12,649 nt of DNA from an uncultured Polaribacter sp. GTDB lineage: Bacteria; Bacteroidota; Bacteroidia; Flavobacteriales; Flavobacteriaceae. A program made the position numbers and the translations under genes. Below the pieces are notes generated by a model. The model saw only the letters and a program-made list of their open reading frames with translations, did not search any database and was not told where the DNA came from. Each line of letters opens with the position of its first letter. The first letter of the stretch is position 1. Positions 6,723 through 12,649 of the stretch are shown in pieces. The stretch covers positions 1 through 12,649 of the forward strand of contig CALHCK010000097.1 of the NCBI GenBank assembly GCA_937936695.1. The letters are read 5' to 3'.

Positions 6723-7682
6723 CTAGTTACTAAGAAGCATTTCATTTTTTAAAATTGATGCCACTGCATCTTTATATTTTTTAGGATTACTTGCTTTTTT
6801 TATAGCCTTATACGTTTTTTTAGGATTACTAAACGACTCTGAAAAGAACTCCCAAAATCCCAACATTTTCATTTTTATAGGTGTAGGACCAGAAAGATAT
6901 TCATCGTATTGCTGATAAATAGTATCGTGAAATTCACTAAATATTTGCCACCTATTTACAGGATATTCTGTGGTATTATTTTTTATCATAGATGGTAAAA
7001 AAGGATCTGCAATTAAACCACGACCTATCATAAAATGATCGATACCAGGAAAACGTTCTTGTATTTTTTTAAAAGCAGCAACACTAGTAATATCTCCATT
7101 ATAATACAACTTATGTTTTGTACTACTAATACATTTTTCAAAAGCATCTAAATCTACAGGACCTTTATACAACTGCTTACCAATTCTAGCATGAATAGCA
7201 ATATTTTTTAGTGGGTAAGTATCTAAAACAGGAAAAACATCTAAAATTTCCTGAGCATTTTCATAGCCCATTCTCATTTTCATAGACACCAACACATCCG
7301 TTTCGTTATGCGCTTTGTGTAAAACTTCATTAATTTTATCTGGGTTACAAATTAAACCAGAACCCATTCCAGATTTTGTTACCATCGGGTAAGGGCAACC
7401 TAAGTTCCAATTCAATTCTTTATACCCCAAACTTTGTATATATTTTACAACATATAAAAACTCATCAGCATCATTAGTTATTACCTGTGGTATTACTTCT
7501 AGCGTATTATTATTGTCTAGCTGTAAATCATTTTGATACGATTGCTTAATTTTTAATTTTCCATTTAAACGAATATAAGGAGCATAAAAAGTATCTATTC
7601 CACCAAAATAATGATGAAAAGCATTTCTAAATCTAAAATCTGTAAATCCTTGTAAAGGTGATGAAAGTAATGTTATAGACAT
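6723..7682 (-). CDS. tRNA-dihydrouridine synthase (Dus family)
   Basis: Dus enzymes are flavoproteins that reduce specific uridines in tRNA to dihydrouridine. The 319-residue protein is a TIM-barrel type with the expected blocks: SSPLQGFTDFRFRN at the N-terminus (FMN-binding strand), NWNLGCPYP (91-99) with the catalytic cysteine at 96, SMKMRMGY (133-140), IHARIGKQLYKGP (163-175), YYNGDITS (193-200) and IGRGLIADPF (219-228). The last three bind flavin phosphate and substrate. Length is normal. It is a divergent Bacteroidetes form that does not map clearly to DusA, DusB or DusC, so the tRNA position modified cannot be assigned. It is transcribed alone between two terminators, with a perfect 18-base palindrome about 21 bases upstream of its ATG. 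Confidence 0.92.
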   Translation of the reverse strand: MSITLLSSPLQGFTDFRFRNAFHHYFGGIDTFYAPYIRLNGKLKIKQSYQNDLQLDNNNTLEVIPQVITNDADEFLYVVKYIQSLGYKELNWNLGCPYPMVTKSGMGSGLICNPDKINEVLHKAHNETDVLVSMKMRMGYENAQEILDVFPVLDTYPLKNIAIHARIGKQLYKGPVDLDAFEKCISSTKHKLYYNGDITSVAAFKKIQERFPGIDHFMIGRGLIADPFLPSMIKNNTTEYPVNRWQIFSEFHDTIYQQYDEYLSGPTPIKMKMLGFWEFFSESFSNPKKTYKAIKKASNPKKYKDAVASILKNEMLLSN

Positions 7683-7703
7683 TTTATTATAGTATAAGAT
7701 ATG

Positions 7704-7721
7704 TGTAAATTTAAATTTACA
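7704..7721. repeat. Perfect 18-base palindrome upstream of the dus gene
   Basis: TGTAAATTTAAATTTACA is self-complementary over 18 bases and lies 22-39 bases before the dihydrouridine synthase ATG, within the only space available for its promoter. The TGTA...TACA ends resemble dimeric repressor operators. It is AT-rich, so chance cannot be excluded. Confidence 0.3.
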
Positions 7722-7734
7722 ACAATTATGTATT

Positions 7735-7766
7735 AAAAAATCCCAAGCTTACACTTGGGATTTTTT
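7735..7766 (-). terminator. Intrinsic terminator of the sucAB operon
   Basis: AAAAAATCCCAAG (7735-7747) pairs perfectly with CTTGGGATTTTTT (7754-7766) around a six-base loop. On the minus strand it begins 25 bases after the sucB stop and ends in a T run. The flanking A and T runs would also let it work in the other direction. Confidence 0.9.
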
Positions 7767-7791
7767 AAATATTTATATGCAACATTGCTGC

Positions 7792-9006
7792 TTACATTTC
7801 TAATGCCTTTGCTGGGTTGTTATCCATTAACAATTCAACAGGGTTTTCTAAAGCTTCTTTTACTGCTACTAAAAATCCTACAGACTCTCTACCATCTACA
7901 ATTCTATGATCGTAAGATAAAGCTACATACATAATTGGTTGTATAACAATACCACCATTTACAGCCATTGGTCTGTTAACAATATTATGCATACCTAAAA
8001 TACCACTCTGCGGAGGGTTAATAATAGGAGTAGACAACATAGAACCAAATACACCACCATTAGTAATTGTAAACGTACCACCTGTCATTTCATCAACAGT
8101 AATTTGTCCGTCTCTAGCTCTTAAAGCCAATCTTTTAACCTCAGATTCTACACCTCTAAAAGATAAGTTTTCAGCATTTCTAATAACAGGTACCATTAAT
8201 CCTTTAGGACCAGAAACTGCAATAGAAATATCCTGAAAATCATGTTTTATCTGAAAATCGCCATCAATCATAGAGTTTACATCCGGAAACAACTTTAAAG
8301 CTCTAACAACAGCCAAAGTAAAGAAAGACATAAAACCTAAACCAACACCGTGTTTTGCTTTAAATGCTTCTTTATACTCATTACGTAAATCAAAAATTGG
8401 CTGCATATTTACCTCGTTAAAAGTAGTTAACATTGCAGTTTCATTTTTAACAGACACTAAACGTTGCGCAACTTTTCTACGTAACATAGACATTTTCTTA
8501 CGCTCTGTTCCTCTAGATCCGTTAGCTGGTTGAGACCCCATAGATGGTACCGCTTTTACAGCATCATCTTTAGTAATTCTACCATCTTTACCAGTACCCT
8601 TAACATCAGAAGCACTAATTCCTTTTTCTGCTAATACTTTTTTAGCAGCAGGAGAAGCACTACCCGTTGCATATGTAGCAGCCTTTGGCGCTTCTTTAGC
8701 AACTTCTTTCTTCTCTTCTTTTGGCGCTTCTGCTTTTGCAGGAGCTGCATCACCAGCTGGTTTTGCCGCACTTGTATCAATTAAACACACAACAGCACCC
8801 ACTTCAACAGCATCACCCTCTTCAGCCTTTAAAGTAATAATACCACTTTCTTCTGCAGGCAACTCTAAAGTTGCTTTATCAGAATCTACTTCTGCAATAG
8901 GTTGATCTTTTTCAACGTAGTCTCCATCTTCAACTAACCAAGTTGCAATTTCTACTTCTGTTATCGATTCTCCTGGAGAAGGAACTTTCATTTCTAAAAC
9001 ACTCAT
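7792..9006 (-). CDS. sucB: 2-oxoglutarate dehydrogenase E2 (dihydrolipoyl succinyltransferase)
   Basis: E2 forms the core of the 2-oxoglutarate dehydrogenase complex and transfers the succinyl group from E1 to CoA. The 404-residue product has one N-terminal lipoyl domain (about 1-78), with Lys44 in EVDSDKATLEL as the lipoylation site. A flexible Ala/Pro/Lys/Glu-rich linker follows, then the peripheral E3/E1-binding domain (about 115-152, SPAAKKVLAEKGI and GKDGRITKDD). The catalytic acyltransferase domain (about 170-404) carries SYDHRIVDGRE (364-374) with the active-site His367 and Asp371. A single lipoyl domain and the EVDSDK context fit succinyltransferase rather than pyruvate E2. The ATG at 9006 gives the family N-terminus VLEMKVPSPGES. 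It follows sucA by 132 bases and ends the operon. Confidence 0.96.
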   Translation of the reverse strand: MSVLEMKVPSPGESITEVEIATWLVEDGDYVEKDQPIAEVDSDKATLELPAEESGIITLKAEEGDAVEVGAVVCLIDTSAAKPAGDAAPAKAEAPKEEKKEVAKEAPKAATYATGSASPAAKKVLAEKGISASDVKGTGKDGRITKDDAVKAVPSMGSQPANGSRGTERKKMSMLRRKVAQRLVSVKNETAMLTTFNEVNMQPIFDLRNEYKEAFKAKHGVGLGFMSFFTLAVVRALKLFPDVNSMIDGDFQIKHDFQDISIAVSGPKGLMVPVIRNAENLSFRGVESEVKRLALRARDGQITVDEMTGGTFTITNGGVFGSMLSTPIINPPQSGILGMHNIVNRPMAVNGGIVIQPIMYVALSYDHRIVDGRESVGFLVAVKEALENPVELLMDNNPAKALEM

Positions 9007-9050
9007 GGTTTCTTATTTTATTTTTATCTGAAACTTTTTTTATTATTTGG

Positions 9051-9132
9051 GCGTTTATACAGGCTTTCCACTATATCTTTTTATTTTTTCCTATCGTCAA
9101 AATAAAAAGGATGCCGTTTCAATCCTTAACGC
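9051..9132 (-). ncRNA. Structured intergenic element B between sucA and sucB
   Basis: Read on the minus strand, the element begins six bases after the sucA stop. GCGTT and AACGC at its ends pair. Just inside them AGG can pair with CCT, followed by conserved GGATTGAAACGG (9114-9125). A perfect 11-bp hairpin comes next (9099-9109 with 9077-9087, loop of 11), then AGTGGAAAGCCTG (9060-9072). The same two blocks flank a different middle at 3365-3440, and the closing stems differ in sequence but still pair. That suggests a conserved fold. Lying inside the operon, it could adjust the sucA:sucB ratio, protect mRNA ends or be a parasitic repeat. From memory, very similar sequences occur widely between flavobacterial genes; the name Flavo-1 is only a guess. 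Confidence 0.55.
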
Positions 9133-9138
9133 ATTTAC

Positions 9139-11868
9139 TTATTTATTAAAAACACTGTCTATAACAGCTTTATGTCTCTTTTTAAATCTTGTACTAGAAC
9201 CCGCTGCAGGTACTGCATAATATTTACGAGAACAAACATTTAGTTTTACTAAATCTAAACGCTCTAACATAAAACTCCAAGCCCCCATGTTTCTTGGTTC
9301 TTCTTGAGCCCAAACATAATCTTTTACATTTGGATACCTGTCTATTACTTTCTGAATTTTATCTAAGTGTAACGGAAACAATTGCTCTATTCTAACCAAA
9401 GCAACATCTTCTCTACCTAAATTTTCTCTTTCCTCTAATAAATCGTAATAAAATTTACCCATACAAAAAACCAATTTTTTAACATTCTTTGGGTTTAGTG
9501 TATCATCTATTACCTCCTGAAAACCTCCTGTTGCTAATTCTTCTACAGAACTAATAACTTTAGGATGACGCAATAAACTCTTAGGAGTAAATACAATTAA
9601 AGGTTTTCTATAATTACGTTTCATTTGTCTACGTAACAAATGATAAAAGTTAGCAGGTGTAGTACAGTTTGCAACCGTCATATTATCTTCTGCACACAAT
9701 TGTAAATAACGTTCTATTCTTGCAGATGAATGCTCAGAACCTTGTCCTTCATAACCATGAGGTAATAAAACAACAATTCCGTTTTGTAATTTCCATTTAT
9801 CTTCAGCAGCAGAAATATACTGGTCAAACATAATTTGGGCACCATTAGAAAAATCTCCAAACTGAGCTTCCCAAATGGTAAGAGTATTTGGGTTTGCCAT
9901 GGCATAACCATAATCAAAACCTAAAACTCCGTATTCAGATAATAAAGAGTTGTAAATATACATTTGCCCTTTATTTTCTTTATTTGTGTTTAAAAGATTA
10001 ATTCTTTCTTCTGTAACCTCGTCTCTTAAAATTGCATGTCTATGAGAAAAAGTACCTCTTTCTACATCTTGTCCAGATATACGTACGTTAAATCCTTCTT
10101 CCATTAAAGAACCATACGCTAAATTCTCTGCCATTCCCCAATCTAATTCATTGGTTTCAAACACCATTTTAGCTCTACCCTTTAAAATACGTTCTGCTTT
10201 TCTTACAAACTTAACTCCTTCTGGTACTGTAGAAACTACTTTTGCAATATTTTTTAACTTATCTGCAGTATACGCTGTATCTACAGGTTTAAGCATATCA
10301 TTTAATTCAGTTCTTTCAAAACCTTCCCAAGTAGACTCCATAAACTCTTTTACTTTAGAAGTTTCTACTTTTTTAGATTCATCAAACTCTTTTTCTAACA
10401 TCCCTTTAAAATCAGAAGTAATTTTAGATAAATGATCATTATCTATAGAACCTTCTTGTAATAAAAACGATGCATAAATGTCTTTTACATTTTTATGCTT
10501 AGAAATTGTTTTGTATAAATTAGGTTGCGTAAAACGAGGCTCATCACCTTCGTTATGTCCGTATTTTCTGTACCCTAAAAGATCTATAAAAACATCTCCC
10601 TTAAACTTCATTCTATACTCTAAAGCCATTTCCATTGCATGACAAACCGCTTCTGTATCATCTGCATTTACATGTAACACTGGCGACAAAGTAACCTTAC
10701 CTACATCTGTACAATATGTACTAGACCTAGCATCTAAATAGTTAGTAGTAAAACCAACCTGATTGTTTACAACAATATGTATGGTACCACCTGTTTTGTA
10801 TCCGTTTAAGTTTGCCATTTGCACTACCTCATAAGCAATACCTTGTCCTGCAATTGCAGCATCTCCGTGTATTACAATAGGTAATATTTTACTAGAATCG
10901 CCATCATACTTTCTATCTATTTTAGCTCTAGTAATTCCTTCTGCAACAGAGGCAACTGTTTCTAAATGAGATGGATTAGGCACCAAATTCATTTTTATTT
11001 CGTTACCATCTCTATACGTTTTACTTAACGTTAAACCTAAGTGGTATTTTACATCCCCATCAATATCATCATCTTCAAAATCTTTACCTTCAAACTCGCT
11101 AAATAAATCTCTAACAGGTTTTTTAAAGATGTTTACTAAGGTATTTAAACGCCCTCTGTGAGCCATACCTAACACACATTCTTTAACTCCGTATTTTTCT
11201 GCTGCTTCTTTAAGAGCAACACTAATACCAGGTATTAAAGCTTCTCCTCCTTCTAAAGAAAAACGTTTTTGCCCAACATATTTTGTTTGCAAAAAGCTCT
11301 CAAAAGTAACTGCTTGGTTTAATTTAGATAGAATATATTTTTTAGCATTTACAGAATACTTAGGATGATTATCGTTTGTATTTAAACGATCTTGCCACCA
11401 TTTTAACTTATCAGGATTACGCATGTACATGTATTCTACTCCAATAGAATCGCAATAAATACTTTGTAAATGACTTATTATTTCTGATAATTTTGCCTTA
11501 CCAATACTTAAAACTTCTCCTGCAGAAAACTCTTTATCTAAATCTTCTTTAGTTAAGCCAAAGTTTTCTATATCTAAGTTAGGGCTGTATTGTCTTCTTT
11601 CTCTTACCGGATTTGTTTTTGTAAACAAATGCCCTCTTGTTCTGTATCCATTAATCAAGTCTACAACTAAAAATTCTTTACGAACTTCTTGAGGTATTTC
11701 TACAGAAGTTTCTTCATCTTTGAAAGAATAATTTTCATTTGCTAAATCATATCCCTGAAAAAAACTTCTCCAACTTGGTTCTATTGCATCTGGGTTTACC
11801 AAATACTTATCATATAAATCAGCTATAAAGCCTGTATGTGCTGCGTTTAAAAACGAAAATTTATCCAT
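9139..11868 (-). CDS. sucA: 2-oxoglutarate dehydrogenase E1 component
   Basis: E1 uses thiamine diphosphate to decarboxylate 2-oxoglutarate and pass the succinyl group to lipoylated E2 in the TCA cycle. The 909-residue product has the N-terminal E2-contact helix (about 12-40, IADLYDKYLVNPDAIEPSW). MAHRGRLN (235-242) and NPSHLE (298-303) follow. The ThDP/Mg region runs from HGDAAIAGQG (334-343) to VVNNQVGF (366-373), and RKYGHNEGDEP is at 434-444. The transketolase-like pyrimidine domain contains SGQDVERGTFSHRHA and LLPHGYEGQGSEHSSARIER, then the C-terminal domain. Length is near normal for this family (about 900-950). The ATG at 11868 gives the expected start and is preceded by a promoter-like box. 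No internal damage was seen. The E3 gene, shared with other complexes, is not in the window. Confidence 0.97.
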   Translation of the reverse strand: MDKFSFLNAAHTGFIADLYDKYLVNPDAIEPSWRSFFQGYDLANENYSFKDEETSVEIPQEVRKEFLVVDLINGYRTRGHLFTKTNPVRERRQYSPNLDIENFGLTKEDLDKEFSAGEVLSIGKAKLSEIISHLQSIYCDSIGVEYMYMRNPDKLKWWQDRLNTNDNHPKYSVNAKKYILSKLNQAVTFESFLQTKYVGQKRFSLEGGEALIPGISVALKEAAEKYGVKECVLGMAHRGRLNTLVNIFKKPVRDLFSEFEGKDFEDDDIDGDVKYHLGLTLSKTYRDGNEIKMNLVPNPSHLETVASVAEGITRAKIDRKYDGDSSKILPIVIHGDAAIAGQGIAYEVVQMANLNGYKTGGTIHIVVNNQVGFTTNYLDARSSTYCTDVGKVTLSPVLHVNADDTEAVCHAMEMALEYRMKFKGDVFIDLLGYRKYGHNEGDEPRFTQPNLYKTISKHKNVKDIYASFLLQEGSIDNDHLSKITSDFKGMLEKEFDESKKVETSKVKEFMESTWEGFERTELNDMLKPVDTAYTADKLKNIAKVVSTVPEGVKFVRKAERILKGRAKMVFETNELDWGMAENLAYGSLMEEGFNVRISGQDVERGTFSHRHAILRDEVTEERINLLNTNKENKGQMYIYNSLLSEYGVLGFDYGYAMANPNTLTIWEAQFGDFSNGAQIMFDQYISAAEDKWKLQNGIVVLLPHGYEGQGSEHSSARIERYLQLCAEDNMTVANCTTPANFYHLLRRQMKRNYRKPLIVFTPKSLLRHPKVISSVEELATGGFQEVIDDTLNPKNVKKLVFCMGKFYYDLLEERENLGREDVALVRIEQLFPLHLDKIQKVIDRYPNVKDYVWAQEEPRNMGAWSFMLERLDLVKLNVCSRKYYAVPAAGSSTRFKKRHKAVIDSVFNK

Positions 11869-11908
11869 ATTGTAGTTTCTGCCTTTTTTAATAAGCTATC
11901 TAGAATAA

Positions 11909-11916
11909 CAAAAATA
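11909..11916 (-). promoter_or_regulatory. Candidate -7 box of the sucAB promoter
   Basis: On the minus strand the sequence is TATTTTTG, matching TAnnTTTG, 40 bases upstream of the sucA ATG. The implied leader is about 30-35 bases. A convincing -33 TTG is absent at normal spacing, so the call rests on the -7 match and position. Confidence 0.5.
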
Positions 11917-11981
11917 CAATATTGAAATAAAAGATGTTTTATTTTTTAAAGAAAAATAAAACTTTTTTTTAAAAAAATATT

Positions 11982-12010
11982 TTGAAATGTTAAAATTAGT
12001 TGTATATTTG
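11982..12010 (+). promoter_or_regulatory. Promoter of the tRNA-Asn gene
   Basis: TTG at 11982-11984, 18 intervening bases, then TATATTTG at 12003-12010. This is close to the Bacteroidetes sigma-ABfr consensus TTG-N17-23-TAnnTTTG. Transcription should start near 12017, giving a leader of about 27 bases for RNase P to remove. Confidence 0.8.
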
Positions 12011-12020
12011 CACTCGCAAA

Positions 12021-12036
12021 ACACAAACCTTTGTGT
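12021..12036 (+). repeat. Small inverted repeat in the tRNA leader
   Basis: ACACAAA (12021-12027) is complementary to TTTGTGT (12030-12036) around two bases, so in RNA it would form six pairs with a four-base loop. It is flanked by two copies of CGCAAA (12015-12020 and 12037-12042). It sits between the presumed start of transcription and the tRNA 5' end. Function unknown. Confidence 0.5.
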
Positions 12037-12043
12037 CGCAAAC

Positions 12044-12117
12044 TCCTCCTTAGCTCAGTTGGTTAGAGCATCTGACTGTTAATCAGAGGGTCCTTGGTTC
12101 GAGCCCAAGAGGGGGAG
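12044..12117 (+). tRNA. tRNA-Asn, anticodon GUU
   Basis: A full cloverleaf can be folded by hand. The acceptor stem is TCCTCCT with AGGGGGA (one G-T pair). The D stem is GCTC/GAGC with loop AGTTGGTTA. The anticodon stem is TCTGA/TCAGA with loop CTGTTAA, anticodon GTT at 12078-12080. The T stem is CTTGG/CCAAG with loop TTCGAGC. The discriminator is G at 12117, as usual for Asn. The 3' CCA is not encoded; CAAAA follows. It has its own promoter and terminator, so it is transcribed as a single-gene unit. Confidence 0.97.
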
Positions 12118-12118
12118 C

Positions 12119-12151
12119 AAAAAAGCCTTATCATTTTGATGAGGCTTTTTT
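12119..12151 (+). terminator. Intrinsic terminator of the tRNA-Asn gene
   Basis: An A run and GCCTTATCA (12125-12133) pair with TGATGAGGC (12137-12145) and the T run after it, with one G-T pair and a three-base loop. The six-T tail starts at 12146, right after the stem, and transcription would stop about 30 bases past the tRNA 3' end. Confidence 0.9.
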
Positions 12152-12194
12152 AATTATAACAAGTAGCGATTCTAATAGAATTTTAGAGTAATTA

Positions 12195-12508
12195 CGGATC
12201 ATTCTCAGTTATTAGACAAAAATTTGAGTTAATCTAAAAATGAAAAATTCTCCATTTCTTACACCTCTGAATTGTGCTCTAAAAGCTTTTATTTTTGCAT
12301 TGAAAGATTCTGCTGATGCGTTTGTAATTAGATTATCAAAATAGTTTAGTATTGATTGATAATTAAAAGCTATTGAGTTTGCTACGATATTAAATGCTTT
12401 GAAGTTTGATTTTTCCACCTCTTTAAACCAATGTGCTAGTTTAGTATAAGCTAATTTTTTTGATATTATTTTATTATTAAAAAGATTTCTGAGTTTTTGA
12501 CATATTCC
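12195..12508 (-). mobile_element. 3' remnant of an ISAon1/ISL3-type insertion sequence (IS copy 1)
   Basis: This is the transposase 3' end plus a short non-coding end reaching CGGATCA at 12195-12201. The second IS copy has the same CGGATCA in the equivalent place (12508-12514), so this probably marks the element terminus. The other end of copy 1 is not in place: homology stops at about 12508, where copy 2 begins. Whether the rest of copy 1 lies beyond the window cannot be seen. Confidence 0.65.
12212..12508 (-). pseudogene. Truncated ISAon1-like transposase, C-terminal part (copy 1)
   Basis: On the minus strand the coding sequence can be read well upstream of the first possible start (GTG at 12418). 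From 12508 it runs GICQKLRNLFNNK, then KLAHWFKEVEKSNFKAFN, DNLITNASAESFNAKIKAF and FRGVRNGEFFIFRLTQIFV, ending in TAA at 12212-12214. That is about 98 residues of the C-terminal DDE domain of an ISL3-like (ISAon1 group) transposase. The conserved ASAESFN block carries the last catalytic glutamate. A TGA lies in frame at 12512-12514, where the sequence changes to the end of the second IS, so the first two catalytic aspartates are absent here. The usual family wording at one point is DNRSTNAS; here it reads DNLITNAS, consistent with decay. It cannot make an active enzyme. Confidence 0.8.
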
Positions 12509-12649
12509 GGATCAAGAACAAAAGTTGTGTTTAAGCAAAAATTTGAGTTAGTCTAAACAGAAAGAACTCTACATTTCTGACCCCTCTGAACTGCATTCTA
12601 AACGCTTTGATTTTCGCATTAAAAGATTCAGCAGATGCATTTGTGCTTC
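12508..12649 (-). mobile_element. End of a second ISAon1/ISL3-type insertion sequence (IS copy 2)
   Basis: The element begins at about 12508 with CGGATCA, followed by a short non-coding stretch and the 3' end of a transposase gene, and leaves the window at 12649. It has the same orientation as copy 1 and interrupts copy 1's transposase. The two copies are clearly related but differ at many bases, so they are separate IS lineages rather than a recent duplication. Target-site repeats cannot be checked because the far end is outside. Confidence 0.65.
12531..12649 (-). CDS. ISAon1-like transposase, C-terminal fragment (copy 2, cut by the window edge)
   Basis: Read on the minus strand from the window edge, the frame gives STNASAESFNAKIKAF, then RMQFRGVRNVEFFLFRLTQIFA and TAA at 12531-12533. 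About 38 residues are visible. The NASAESFNAKIK block contains the final catalytic glutamate of the ISL3-like DDE transposase, and the conserved GVRN-EFF run follows. It matches family wording more closely than copy 1 does, so this copy may be intact and active. The N-terminal and central parts lie outside the window. Confidence 0.75.
   Translation of the reverse strand, partial: STNASAESFNAKIKAFRMQFRGVRNVEFFLFRLTQIFA

Noticed and set aside
9001..9036. GTTTC/GAAAC inverted repeat abutting the sucB start as a translation switch
   Set aside because: Only five base pairs with a 17-base A/T-rich loop; too weak to call a regulatory hairpin.
8943..9149. Plus-strand open frame of 68 codons across the sucA-sucB gap
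   Set aside because: It is hydrophobic and phenylalanine-rich, overlaps the ends of both suc genes and the structured element, and looks like the antisense of AT-rich coding and hairpin DNA rather than a membrane protein.
12110..12649. tRNA-Asn as the attachment site of an integrated element
   Set aside because: No duplicate of the tRNA 3' end and no integrase is visible to the right. The adjacent mobile DNA is transposase-based, which does not use tRNA attachment sites.
1..12649. CRISPR arrays, prophage genes, toxin-antitoxin pairs or a defence island
   Set aside because: No regularly spaced repeats, Cas, phage structural, small paired toxin-antitoxin or restriction genes were seen on either strand.

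Overview
The window looks like chromosomal DNA from a flavobacterium (Bacteroidetes, family Flavobacteriaceae). Three things point there. The DNA is very AT-rich. Gene starts lack Shine-Dalgarno sequences and are preceded by A/T-rich leaders. The clearest promoter, upstream of the tRNA gene, has the Bacteroidetes form TTG-N18-TATATTTG. The protein families also fit: a HopJ-family protein, a Pif1-type helicase fused to HRDC and HTH domains, and an ISAon1-like transposase. The genus cannot be read from the sequence alone.

Layout, left to right. (1) 1-888, plus strand: the 3' part of a HopJ-family gene, then a uracil-DNA glycosylase gene in the same frame, starting at TTG just after the HopJ stop. 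(2) 889-1220: a 332-base gap with a candidate terminator, two tandem hairpins (possible small RNA) and a probable promoter. (3) 1221-3350, plus: an OsmC-family protein and RecJ exonuclease, 18 bases apart. (4) 3365-3440: a compact intergenic element that shares two conserved blocks with a second one at 9051-9132. (5) 3449-5851, minus: the 800-residue Pif1-like helicase. (6) 6008-6649, plus: a peroxiredoxin-like protein, with a bidirectional terminator after it. (7) 6723-7682, minus: a tRNA-dihydrouridine synthase. (8) 7792-11868, minus: the sucA-sucB pair encoding E1 and E2 of the 2-oxoglutarate dehydrogenase complex, separated by the second structured element and closed by a strong terminator. 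(9) 12003-12151, plus: promoter, leader hairpin, tRNA-Asn(GUU) and terminator. (10) 12195-12649: remains of one ISAon1/ISL3-type insertion sequence, apparently interrupted by the end of a second related one that continues past the window.

Most of the window is housekeeping. There is DNA repair and maintenance (uracil-DNA glycosylase, RecJ, helicase), thiol redox chemistry (OsmC, peroxiredoxin), tRNA supply and modification, and the TCA cycle (SucA/SucB). I see no defence system, CRISPR array, prophage or biosynthetic cluster. The least explained signals are non-coding: the paired elements after recJ and sucA, which look like one dispersed structured RNA or DNA family, and the hairpin pair at 974-1032.
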